Position numbers and translations under genes: made by a program | Origin: Candidatus Methanoplasma glyptotermitis | GTDB lineage: Archaea > Thermoplasmatota > Thermoplasmata > Methanomassiliicoccales > Methanomethylophilaceae | Assembly: GCA_031267895.1 (NCBI GenBank) | Contig: JAIRYF010000057.1 | Span: 1 to 35,034, forward strand | Direction: 5' to 3' | DNA: 35,034 nt | Shown here: one piece after another, positions 8,315 through 15,470 of the stretch | Layout of the letters: every line of letters begins with the position of its first letter | How positions within the stretch are numbered: the stretch's first letter is position 1 | The notes under the pieces: generated by a model | Seen by the model: the letters and a program-made list of their open reading frames with translations, nothing else | What the model was told of the DNA's origin: nothing | Database searches by the model: none

Positions 8315-9484
8315 TCAGTCTTCTGTGTATCCGCTGATATCTCGTACATCTGCCATTTCTGACTCTACGGCACACCCCATAGCCTTCAAACGATCCAGTC
8401 TTTCGGTGACGGCAGGCAGCATGCGGCGGTCGCAGAGCAAAGCGGAGTTCTTTCCTCCGACAGTCTCCGCCAGACAGCCGTCCGTCCCGCTGAAGATGCG
8501 GCCGGCGGGACATCCCTTCGACACGGCCTTTCTGGCAGCCGTACCGCAGACCCCCGTGCAGATATCCATGGTTGCCTTTTTGATATATTCTGTGTCAGGT
8601 GATGCTGATTCGTCCACCGGGAATATTGTCATTTTACCAGGTGTGATTGCCGACGACGACATCTTTGCGACGATCTCCGGGACAGTATGCGGATATGGTG
8701 AGATGCTGCGTCCGGATATTATCGAACGGCACCGGTTGATGCTGCATATCAGGGGAGGTACGAGACAGGATGCACGCACGGCCGATCGATCCGAGTAAAA
8801 TCCGTCCGGATCTCCGGAATACGTCAGCTTTCCGGCGCACAGGACATTGACCGCGTCAGCCCATCCGTATGCAAGATCGGCATCATGTGTGGATATGATC
8901 ACAGCGGTCCCATCTCGGTGCATAAGGTCTGCTAATTCCATAACCTCGCACGCCATCTGCGGGTCCAGTCCGGCCGTCGGTTCGTCGAGAACAAGCACCT
9001 TGGGCTTCATGGCTAAGGCTCCGGCCAGTGTCAGTCTTTTTCTCTGCCCGTATGACAGCTTGAGTGTTCCCCTTTTCCTGAGGTCCGACATTCCGGTCCG
9101 AAAAAGAGCGGCATCGACGCGCTCTGCAACCTCTTCGTCGGGAAATCCCATGTTCCTCGGTCCGAATGCTACATCCTCTTCAACCGTGGCAGAAAATATT
9201 TGGTCATCCGGATTCTGCAGCACCACAGACACCTCTGAACGCAGTCTCATAAGTGCCTTCCTCCTGTATCTCAGAGGTTGTCCGTTGTACAGTACCGTGC
9301 CGCACGACGGCTCATACACTCCGTTGAAGTGATAGAACAGAGTAGACTTGCCGGCACCGTTGGCACCTAAAAGTACAGTCCTGGAACCTTGATCTATTTT
9401 GAGATTCACATCCGACAGCACCGCCTGCTCGGAGTTCTTATAGGAGAAATACAAACCTCTTGTTTCCAGGACAGGTGCCGTCAG
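8315..9484 (-). CDS. cbiO: Cobalt ECF transporter ATPase CbiO (second copy) with C-terminal extension, apparent CTG start
   Basis: 389 aa. The ABC ATPase domain (about 1-240) has an aromatic A-loop (LYFSYKN), Walker A GANGAGKST, Q-loop (VVLQNPDDQIF), signature LSYGQRKR and Walker B VLVLDEPTAGLD followed by an H-loop (STHDADLAYGWAD). After about residue 250 comes a domain of roughly 135 aa, shared with the neighbouring ATPase and not part of the minimal CbiO. The frame has no ATG, GTG or TTG before TTG 9454, which would cut off the usual N terminus. CTG 9484 overlaps the upstream TGA as CTGA and has GGTG five bases before it, giving (M)TAPVLETRGLYFSYKN. It is the last gene of the cbiMNQOO operon and powers cobalt uptake for corrinoid synthesis. 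Confidence 0.88.
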   Translation of the reverse strand: MTAPVLETRGLYFSYKNSEQAVLSDVNLKIDQGSRTVLLGANGAGKSTLFYHFNGVYEPSCGTVLYNGQPLRYRRKALMRLRSEVSVVLQNPDDQIFSATVEEDVAFGPRNMGFPDEEVAERVDAALFRTGMSDLRKRGTLKLSYGQRKRLTLAGALAMKPKVLVLDEPTAGLDPQMACEVMELADLMHRDGTAVIISTHDADLAYGWADAVNVLCAGKLTYSGDPDGFYSDRSAVRASCLVPPLICSINRCRSIISGRSISPYPHTVPEIVAKMSSSAITPGKMTIFPVDESASPDTEYIKKATMDICTGVCGTAARKAVSKGCPAGRIFSGTDGCLAETVGGKNSALLCDRRMLPAVTERLDRLKAMGCAVESEMADVRDISGYTED

Positions 9485-10614
9485 AGAATCACCGTTTTTA
9501 TTTTTGCGCCGAACACCCCGATCCGAGATATCCGTTTTTCGATGATGCCGTACGCGGAATCGTCATAAACAAGTACTGCATCGTTTCCGGAGATGACCTC
9601 TTCCATACAGCTGTCTATACAGCCGAGCATGCAATCCTGCCTCATACCGGAAATGATCCTTCTTGTATTCACGCCGAACACCCCGATGTATGGCTTCACG
9701 CCCGATTTGGGCAGCTTTTCCCAGAAGTCCGTGCTTATGTTGCTGCGAACCGGAATGAGGTAAAGCGTGCCTGTATCATTTTTTCCGCTGATCTTGCTCA
9801 GGAGTTCCGCGGCCGTGCGCGGATGCGGGTCCGCAGACCATTCCTCCGATGCGGAAAGACTCTTGTCTATGGCGAATACAGTGGGCGGGACTAATCCCGA
9901 CACGGCTGTTTTGGCAGAATCGGAATAAAAACCCCAGGGATCGCCGGAATATATCAGGGAGCCGCCGCAAAGAACATGCATACAGTCCGCCCATGCATAT
10001 GCCAGGTCCACATCGTGCGTGAACATTATGATGTTGGTTCCGGAATGATGCATCTGATCCACCGTCTCCATGGCCTCCTGTGCCATCTGCGAATCCAGTC
10101 CTGCTGTTGGTTCATCCAGTACGAGAACGCTCGGACGTGTGGCTATGGCACTCGCAAACGCAACTCTCTTCCTCTGCCCGTACGAGAGCTGCCGCATCGG
10201 CCTCATTCTGAAATCGGACAGACCGACCGCCGACAGCACTTCATCTATGCGCACATCGGCCTCCCCGACGGACATGCCTGCGTTAAGAAGACCGAATGCC
10301 ACATCCTCTTCAACCGTGACAGAGAATATCTGATCGTCAGGATTCTGCAGTACCGCCGATACTTCCGAGCGCAGCCTTCTCAGATATTCCTTCTCGTAGA
10401 CCATCGGTTCGTTTTTGTAAAGAACCATGCCCTTCTTAGGTTTGAATATTCCGTTCAAATGGTAGAAAAGAGTGGATTTGCCGGCACCGTTGGCACCGAG
10501 GATGGCAGTCTTGATGCCATCATCGATTCTTATGTTCACATCATCCAGCGATTTGCCAGTGCTGTTCGCATACGAGTATTCGAGACCGCGGGTCTCGAAC
10601 AGAGGGTCGGTCAG
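9481..10614 (-). CDS. cbiO: Cobalt ECF transporter ATPase CbiO (first copy) with C-terminal extension, apparent CTG start
   Basis: 377 aa. It carries the full ABC set: A-loop LEYSYAN, Walker A LGANGAGKST, Q-loop VLQNPDDQIFS, signature LSYGQRKR, Walker B VLVLDEPTAGLD and H-loop FTHDVDLAYAWAD. A C-terminal extension of about 135 aa resembles that of the next gene (shared pattern VFGxxxRRxIS...DxCMEEVISGNDAVLVxDD), so the two are tandem paralogues and probably form a heterodimeric ATPase. GTG 10539 would remove the A-loop. CTG 10614 overlaps the cbiQ TGA as CTGA and is preceded by GGAGG at six bases, giving (M)TDPLFETRGLEYSYAN. That is the preferred start. Confidence 0.88.
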   Translation of the reverse strand: MTDPLFETRGLEYSYANSTGKSLDDVNIRIDDGIKTAILGANGAGKSTLFYHLNGIFKPKKGMVLYKNEPMVYEKEYLRRLRSEVSAVLQNPDDQIFSVTVEEDVAFGLLNAGMSVGEADVRIDEVLSAVGLSDFRMRPMRQLSYGQRKRVAFASAIATRPSVLVLDEPTAGLDSQMAQEAMETVDQMHHSGTNIIMFTHDVDLAYAWADCMHVLCGGSLIYSGDPWGFYSDSAKTAVSGLVPPTVFAIDKSLSASEEWSADPHPRTAAELLSKISGKNDTGTLYLIPVRSNISTDFWEKLPKSGVKPYIGVFGVNTRRIISGMRQDCMLGCIDSCMEEVISGNDAVLVYDDSAYGIIEKRISRIGVFGAKIKTVIL

Positions 10615-11585
10615 CGGATCCCTCCGAAAAATACTTCAGATATGTTTATCCAGCCTGATGAATACTGTCCGAATGCGAACAGAATCGCTGCTGATACAAT
10701 GACAGCCGCGATCCATCCGACCGATATCTTTTTGGGAGATCTGAAAACCGGAAATGTTCCAGAGTAGTTTCTGCACATCAGTGCGTTCTGCGCTCTGTCG
10801 CTGATATCAATTGATGATGAGAATACACCGGCTGCTATGCCCGCCACGGTCCTGAACGACTTGGTAAATCCGGAGAAACCCATGCGGCAGTCGGCGGCAC
10901 GGTACATTATCTGCATCTCCTCAAGGAGCAGAAAAGAATATCTGTACACCAGAACGATAATCTCTGTTATTTCCTTCGGTACCTTTATCTGTCCGAGTGC
11001 CTGCGAAAGATGCGGAATAGGTGTTGACGATGCGAATGCCAGCATCAGAGTCACACCGGCAGCCGATCTCATGAAGACAAGCCATGCCAGATTGAAACTC
11101 GCGTCGGTTATGTAAACATGAAATAACAGGATGTCCGTATCCCATATCGCAGGTTCGGATGCGCTGCCCATTATGGATATCATTCCGCACCCTATGATCA
11201 TTATCAGCATAGATTCGCCGATGGCAAGTGCCAATATCGACGGTATTTTGAGATTTGTTGAGTAGATCATCATCGTCAGACCTATTGCGAATGTGCATAT
11301 CGGCACAAGAATACTGTCTGTAAGCAATCCTGTTATGATAATACACAAAATGAACAGCAATTTTCCGAGGGGAGACCACCCGACCATTCTCGAACCGTAA
11401 GCCAAAGTATCCATCTGGACTTGTTCGGACAGCCCTCTGCGCTTTCTGTATGGGCCTCTGCCGTCCCTGTTCCCCGATCTTGCTTTGTATACGATTATAC
11501 AAAGTACCGTACAGATGCATACGGCCGCCGCGATAAGCATCGCGGATCCCGGGACACCTCCGCCGGACAAACCGCTGAACAGCAT
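10611..11585 (-). CDS. cbiQ: Cobalt ECF transporter membrane protein CbiQ (EcfT family) with N-terminal extension
   Basis: Polytopic membrane protein of the CbiQ/EcfT family. The typical family start corresponds to MDTLAYGSRMVGWSPLGKLLF, which is internal here. The coupling-helix region with an Ala-Arg-Gly-like motif is represented by MYRAADCRMGF and AQNALMCRNYSGTF. An extra N-terminal segment of about 57 aa carries one more hydrophobic helix (SAMLIAAAVCICTVLCIIVYKA) and a basic stretch. The start is uncertain: ATG 11585 is used here (324 aa), while an in-frame ATG at 11702 would give 363 aa. Neither has a well-placed Shine-Dalgarno sequence. It sits between cbiN and the two cbiO genes and overlaps the first cbiO by four bases. 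Confidence 0.8.
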   Translation of the reverse strand: MLFSGLSGGGVPGSAMLIAAAVCICTVLCIIVYKARSGNRDGRGPYRKRRGLSEQVQMDTLAYGSRMVGWSPLGKLLFILCIIITGLLTDSILVPICTFAIGLTMMIYSTNLKIPSILALAIGESMLIMIIGCGMISIMGSASEPAIWDTDILLFHVYITDASFNLAWLVFMRSAAGVTLMLAFASSTPIPHLSQALGQIKVPKEITEIIVLVYRYSFLLLEEMQIMYRAADCRMGFSGFTKSFRTVAGIAAGVFSSSIDISDRAQNALMCRNYSGTFPVFRSPKKISVGWIAAVIVSAAILFAFGQYSSGWINISEVFFGGIR

Positions 11586-11723
11586 TACTCCGTGTATGTT
11601 CTCAGTCCTCCGTGTGCTGTAAAACCGAGGATACCGGAAGCGACCGCCTGCGCCTGCATATCTTCGGTTCAGATGCCGGACAGACACCGGAACCGTAAAC
11701 ATTTGCGCGGAAGAGCAACCGGT

Positions 11724-12071
11724 TTACTCTTCTTTTTCCTCCGGTTCGGAATGTTTCCCGAACTTTCTGTCCCGTTTTCCGTGGTATACGTAACCTATGA
11801 AAAATCCTATGATCATGGCACCTGCGGCTGCCTGAAGCGCGAACAGCATGCTCTCCGTCTCCTCCGGCAGTTCGTAATCTCCGAATATACCGTTCCACCA
11901 CGGGCCGCCGAAGTCATCGCTTACTTTGTCGATGACCTCTCCCCCAGCATCATCGGATCCGCCGAATTCGGAATTGTTTCCTGCTCCGAGAGCCAATGTG
12001 CACACGATAAGCAGAGCAATCACCGCAAACCCGGCTGAGTACAGATACTTATGATTCTTTTTCATCAGCAT
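11724..12071 (-). CDS. cbiN: Cobalt transporter auxiliary protein CbiN
   Basis: 115 aa with two hydrophobic helices (about residues 12-30 and 74-95) enclosing a periplasmic-side loop rich in Asp/Glu/Gly, and a charged C-terminal tail. This is the CbiN layout; CbiN works with CbiM in loading cobalt ions. The start ATG 12071 has GGAGG five bases upstream and overlaps the end of cbiM. A second ATG two codons further in is less well placed. Confidence 0.85.
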   Translation of the reverse strand: MLMKKNHKYLYSAGFAVIALLIVCTLALGAGNNSEFGGSDDAGGEVIDKVSDDFGGPWWNGIFGDYELPEETESMLFALQAAAGAMIIGFFIGYVYHGKRDRKFGKHSEPEEKEE

Positions 12072-12742
12072 TTCTCCCTCCCTCCGGCTGCATTGATTCC
12101 CGCCGCTCCGCCGAAAATCTCGGGTTTATTGTTCACCAAGTACATTGCGAACATCGCAAAAATCATTCCCTCAATGATGGCAAGAGGTATCTGAGTGAGT
12201 GCGAATACCGCAAGAAATTCTGAAAATGCCGTGAGGAATCCTATGTCATGATACGCCAATGCTAACTGCAGAGAAGTCATAACATATGTCAGAATATTAG
12301 CTGACATAGCAGCCGAAAACATGGATATCGGGATGCTGAGCCGCATACTCCGGAGCAGGTGCCAAACGGCAAAACCGCATGCAGGGCCGAATATGCCCAT
12401 GGATACGATATTGGCACCCAGCGTGGTAAGGCCGCCGTGAGCCAGAAGCAATGTCTGAAATATCAGAACAATCGCGGCCAGAAAGGAAGTGCATGCGATG
12501 CCGTACAGTACTGTGGACAGACCGGTACCCGTCGGATGGGAACTCGACCCCGTGACCGAGGGCAGTTTCAGAGATGAGAGCAGGAACATAAATGCTCCCG
12601 AGAGAGCGACCGTCATCTTCTGCTCGGGGTTATCCCTTACTATCTTGATTATTTTCCTTGCCCCGAAGAAAAGGAAAGGTACGGCTGCCAAAAACCATAC
12701 CAGACACCACTCCCAAGGCAGATATCCTTCCATTATGTGCAT
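12065..12742 (-). CDS. cbiM: Cobalt transport substrate-binding membrane protein CbiM
   Basis: 225 aa. It starts MHIMEGYLP; the N-terminal Met-His motif is the conserved metal-binding element of CbiM/NikM proteins. SSHPTGTGLSTVLYG and LLLAHGGLTTLGANIVSMG are also classic family motifs. About six to seven membrane helices are visible. It is the substrate-binding (S) component of the ECF transporter whose other parts (CbiN, CbiQ, two CbiO) follow directly. Cobalt rather than nickel is inferred from cbiN, the cbiMNQO order and the corrinoid genes nearby. Confidence 0.93.
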   Translation of the reverse strand: MHIMEGYLPWEWCLVWFLAAVPFLFFGARKIIKIVRDNPEQKMTVALSGAFMFLLSSLKLPSVTGSSSHPTGTGLSTVLYGIACTSFLAAIVLIFQTLLLAHGGLTTLGANIVSMGIFGPACGFAVWHLLRSMRLSIPISMFSAAMSANILTYVMTSLQLALAYHDIGFLTAFSEFLAVFALTQIPLAIIEGMIFAMFAMYLVNNKPEIFGGAAGINAAGGREKC

Positions 12743-12842
12743 TTTTTCGCCCCGGCCGCATTTCCGTCGCAGCGGTCTTTGTTCAAAATCCTATGCAGTG
12801 TAACATCTCCGGGAAACATGCGTGTGGGAATTGGTTCTCCGA

Positions 12843-13172
12843 CTACGGTAATTCCTTGATCATCTTCAGCAATTCGGAAACGCTGCGGGAATCTGCGCAG
12901 AACACCGTCTCCGAATCCCACCCAGGAGGAACGGTAATTTCATAATCTCTTTCTCCGGTGAATTTGACTATCAGCGTTTTGTAACTTCCTGCAGCTTCTT
13001 TCTTGTTGGCGGACAGGACAGATGCCCCGTAGCCGTTCGGAAAACGATAGATTTTGTGGAATCTTCCCACCTCCATACATCCGCACTGACAATCCGCGTT
13101 CAAATCCACCGCATACTCTCCGAATCCCAAATCGTCTTCTCCGCAACGGCCGCAACAGTCCAATATGCTCAC
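12843..13172 (-). CDS. Small cysteine-rich protein upstream of cbiM
   Basis: Up to 109 aa; the family is not recognised. The N terminus holds CCGRCGEDD and, after about 20 residues, CQCGCMEVG, six cysteines that could bind zinc, cobalt or an iron-sulfur cluster. The C-terminal half (from about 45) looks like a small alpha/beta domain without further motifs. Two starts are possible: GTG 13172, which would suit a leaderless transcript from a TATA-like element at about 13196-13205, or TTG 13163, six bases after GGTG. It ends in TAG. It lies upstream of cbiM on the same strand and is divergent from the CobW-type gene, so a role in metal sensing or trafficking is a reasonable guess. Confidence 0.65.
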   Translation of the reverse strand: MSILDCCGRCGEDDLGFGEYAVDLNADCQCGCMEVGRFHKIYRFPNGYGASVLSANKKEAAGSYKTLIVKFTGERDYEITVPPGWDSETVFCADSRSVSELLKMIKELP

Positions 13173-13267
13173 CGCTGACGTATCTGCATAACCTGATATT
13201 TATGTTCTCTTTCGATATGTACTATTTCATATTTCCTATAGAAATAACGATGTTATATCCATCAATA

Positions 13268-13282
13268 TAAATATTTTTATAT
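13268..13282 (+). promoter_or_regulatory. Probable TATA box of the CobW operon (leaderless transcript)
   Basis: The AT-rich element aaatatttttatatc is centred about 33 bases before ATG 13309. No Shine-Dalgarno sequence precedes that ATG, so transcription probably starts at or just before the start codon. Confidence 0.5.
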
Positions 13283-13308
13283 CATTGGACGGCCTACCGG
13301 CAGACATC

Positions 13309-13986
13309 ATGAAAGTAGCACAGGTAGCGGGTTTCCTCGGAAGCGGCAAAACCACAGCAATGATGAAGATAGTGGACGGACTGATGCGCAAGGGGCTCAG
13401 AATTGCAATAGTGGTCAATGATGTGGGAGAAATAAGCGTTGATGCGAAGTTCATAGAATCTCACGGACTCAAAGCCAAGGAGATTTCGGGCGGATGCATA
13501 TGCTGTCAGATAGCAGGTACGTTCGCCGATACTCTTGTATCTTTGCATAAGAGCTTTGATCCCGATATTGTGATAGTGGAACCGTCCGGGGTTGCCATAC
13601 CGTGGGGACTGAAGAGAGCCGCGGAATATTCGGAAGAGAAGGGAAACATTGTCATTGAACATGCCCCCGTTATAACGCTTGTAGATCCGACACGGATCGG
13701 GATGCTCATGAAAGCAGTCCGGCGTCTGGTCGAAACGCAGATAAGAGAAGCGGATGTCTGTTTCATAAACAAAGCGGATGCAGCCGCCGAAGCAGACATC
13801 GAAACAACCCGTGAATTTATAAAGAGCATCAATCCCAAGGCAGAGATCGGTCTGATGTCCTCAAAAACGGGACTCGGAATAGACCGCGCGATTCAGCTCA
13901 TTGCAGGATGCCGCTCGGACCGGTACGATGAATCCATGGAAAGGGAGATGCTCAAGAAGCAGTACGGAGGCGGCAGCCATGCATGA
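13309..13986 (+). CDS. CobW/COG0523-type P-loop GTPase (putative metal chaperone)
   Basis: 225 aa from ATG 13309; the TTG at 13285 is rejected because it lies near the TATA box. Walker A is GFLGSGKTT (8-16). The metal-binding CxCC motif (GCICC) is at 63-66, Walker B-like VEPSG follows, and the guanine-specificity segment is NKAD. It lacks the C-terminal CobW_C domain of longer COG0523 proteins; the following His-rich gene may replace it. The family uses GTP hydrolysis to insert or deliver zinc, cobalt or nickel. First gene of a run with the His-rich, 49-aa and DUF1638 genes, close to the cobalt importer and the corrinoid genes. Delivery of cobalt or of zinc for the methyltransferase is an inference. 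Confidence 0.85.
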   Translation: MKVAQVAGFLGSGKTTAMMKIVDGLMRKGLRIAIVVNDVGEISVDAKFIESHGLKAKEISGGCICCQIAGTFADTLVSLHKSFDPDIVIVEPSGVAIPWGLKRAAEYSEEKGNIVIEHAPVITLVDPTRIGMLMKAVRRLVETQIREADVCFINKADAAAEADIETTREFIKSINPKAEIGLMSSKTGLGIDRAIQLIAGCRSDRYDESMEREMLKKQYGGGSHA

Positions 13987-14320
13987 CCACGATCACGGCA
14001 GTGAAGAAGAGCACAGTCACCATGGCATCGATGAGAGCGAACTCTTTCATCTTGACATACACCGGGCCATAGATGAACTCGGCAAATATGCGATAGAGAT
14101 CGATCTCTCTTCGGATAAAGGAATACCCAAAGATAAGATCAAATGTCTGATAGAGCAGTCCATGCGCGAATCGACCGAGAACTGCATGTTGAACGGTGCG
14201 GATATGGTGGGTCACACAAAATCCATCCTCATGTGCAAAAACGGGAATATTATGAGCAGCCTTGTGGACACGAATCTTCCGATCGAAATCAAGGACAATG
14301 TTGAAGGAGATATGATATAG
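13979..14320 (+). CDS. His-rich small protein, likely partner of the CobW-type GTPase
   Basis: 113 aa. It starts MHDHDHGSEEEHSHH, a His/Asp/Glu metal-binding tail, followed by a compact domain (about 20-113) that I do not recognise, with Cys residues in KIKCLIEQ, ENCMLNG and LMCKNG. ATG 13979 overlaps the end of the CobW-type gene by eight bases and has GGAGG eight bases upstream. It ends in TAG. The frame after that TAG runs into the next small gene, but that gene has its own strong ribosome-binding site, so readthrough is not required. A metal-storage or metal-handover role beside the GTPase is likely. Confidence 0.7.
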   Translation: MHDHDHGSEEEHSHHGIDESELFHLDIHRAIDELGKYAIEIDLSSDKGIPKDKIKCLIEQSMRESTENCMLNGADMVGHTKSILMCKNGNIMSSLVDTNLPIEIKDNVEGDMI

Positions 14321-14335
14321 GAAGGGGTGCTCTTC

Positions 14336-14485
14336 ATGCACATCATAGTTCACGGAATCTGGGACGATGAGGTCAGGGAACATACGCTGGAGGTACTTCC
14401 GGAAATCTTTTCGAGACACGGAATGCCGTTCAGACTGGTAGCCGATTATTTCGATGTCGAAAAAAGTATCGCGCATCACACGTGA
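14336..14485 (+). CDS. Small protein, 49 aa, His-containing
   Basis: A short gene supported by a strong Shine-Dalgarno sequence (GGGGTG, six bases before ATG 14336) and its place between coupled genes. The product MHIIVHGIWDDEVREHTLEV... has seven His residues and ends IAHHT. It resembles nothing I can name. Its TGA overlaps the GAGGTG ribosome-binding site of the DUF1638 gene, so translation is probably coupled. It is in the same frame as the preceding His-rich gene across a TAG. Confidence 0.6.
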   Translation: MHIIVHGIWDDEVREHTLEVLPEIFSRHGMPFRLVADYFDVEKSIAHHT

Positions 14486-14497
14486 GGTGTTGTTATT
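14484..14497 (+). promoter_or_regulatory. Ribosome-binding site that decides an ATT start (DUF1638 gene)
   Basis: GAGGTG at 14484-14489 lies five bases before ATT 14495, the spacing seen before several certain starts in this window. No in-frame ATG, GTG or TTG exists between the upstream TGA and the conserved N terminus. Confidence 0.65.
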
Positions 14498-15106
14498 AGG
14501 ATAGGAATAGTTGCATGTGATATTCTGAAAAATGAGATCGAGTTCCTTACCCGCAGCGATCCGGATGTCGTCCACAGGGAATATCTGGAATTCGCACTGC
14601 ACTCGGAACCGGAAAACATGAGGAAAAAGATAATCGAAACAGTCAATAGCCTCGAAACCAAAGTTGATTCGGTTTTCTTGGGATATGCTACATGCCAATC
14701 TCTCGCAGGCATTGCCGATGAGCTGAAAGTACCTGTCTCCATGCTCAGCGGGTCCGACTGCATCGAGGCACTTCTCGGGACCGATGATTACGACAGAGAG
14801 AAGAAGATATGCACGGGAACATGGTTTTCATCCCCCGGATGGGCGACGGAAGGAAGAGGCGGGTTGGTCAAAGAACTCCACCTTGATTCTGTTGAGGGCG
14901 TAGATCCGTCCTTCTTCATGGATATTCTGTTTGCCTCGTATGAAAGATGCCTATTCATAGATCCAGGAATCGGGAATACCGAAGAATTCCGTTCGAAATC
15001 AGAGATATTCGCGTCGGAGCTGGGCCTCCGGCACGATTGCCGCACATGCGGAACGGACGGCATCCTCAAGGCATTTCTAAAAGCCAAAGAGCTTGCGAAT
15101 GTATGA
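14495..15106 (+). CDS. DUF1638 family protein, apparent ATT start
   Basis: 203 aa. The product (M)RIGIVACDILKNEIEFL... with HREYLEFALHSEP, FLGYATCQSLAG, SGSDCIEALLG and HDCRTCGTDG fits DUF1638, a family of unknown biochemical role common beside corrinoid methyltransferase genes in methanogens and in anaerobic methyl metabolism. Conserved Cys residues suggest metal or corrinoid-related binding. The first canonical start, ATG 14618, would remove the conserved first 41 residues. The stretch upstream contains no ATG, GTG or TTG in frame back to the TGA at 14483. ATT 14495 is therefore proposed. It ends the CobW cluster and precedes the corrinoid operon. Confidence 0.82.
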   Translation: MRIGIVACDILKNEIEFLTRSDPDVVHREYLEFALHSEPENMRKKIIETVNSLETKVDSVFLGYATCQSLAGIADELKVPVSMLSGSDCIEALLGTDDYDREKKICTGTWFSSPGWATEGRGGLVKELHLDSVEGVDPSFFMDILFASYERCLFIDPGIGNTEEFRSKSEIFASELGLRHDCRTCGTDGILKAFLKAKELANV

Positions 15107-15470
15107 AAAATGTCTGCACAGCGAGGTGCCCGCAATTTATGGATATCCTGAACGGATAGTCCTGTTATATCGATCAGCTGTGCCGTCAAGCTGGCGCACA
15201 TATATCCAACTATATTTAAAAATATCTATTAGACATATCTTGCTTTACACGGTTTCGGTATCTATTTCTAATATTATTGGAGATAAATTATAACCAATAT
15301 AATAAAAATATATCTGATTATATTATAAATGATGGAGGTAGGTTACATCCATGTATGTTATTTATATAGTCTGTGTTCACTTGTATTATCCAAGCTGTCA
15401 TATATCCATAGAATCTGTTTTGACGTCGATAGTATCCTGATGGAATAATCGCAGCTTTGAATGTGGTAGC
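15107..15470. other. Long AT-rich leader/promoter region of the corrinoid methyltransferase operon
   Basis: 364 bases with no sizeable gene. The stretch 15195-15370 is extremely AT-rich and holds several TATA-like elements (for example around 15200-15215, 15315-15330 and 15357-15368), so the exact promoter cannot be fixed. A 29-codon ORF at 15351-15440, starting 11 bases after GGAGGT, could be a leader peptide. Long leaders before methyltransferase genes are known in Methanosarcina; whether this one regulates is unknown. Confidence 0.45.

Noticed and set aside
14318-14335. TAG readthrough joining the His-rich protein to the 49-aa protein
   Set aside because: They are in the same frame, but GGGGTG six bases before ATG 14336 is a strong independent start, so two proteins explain the sequence better. 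If the genome has a pyl system it deserves a glance.
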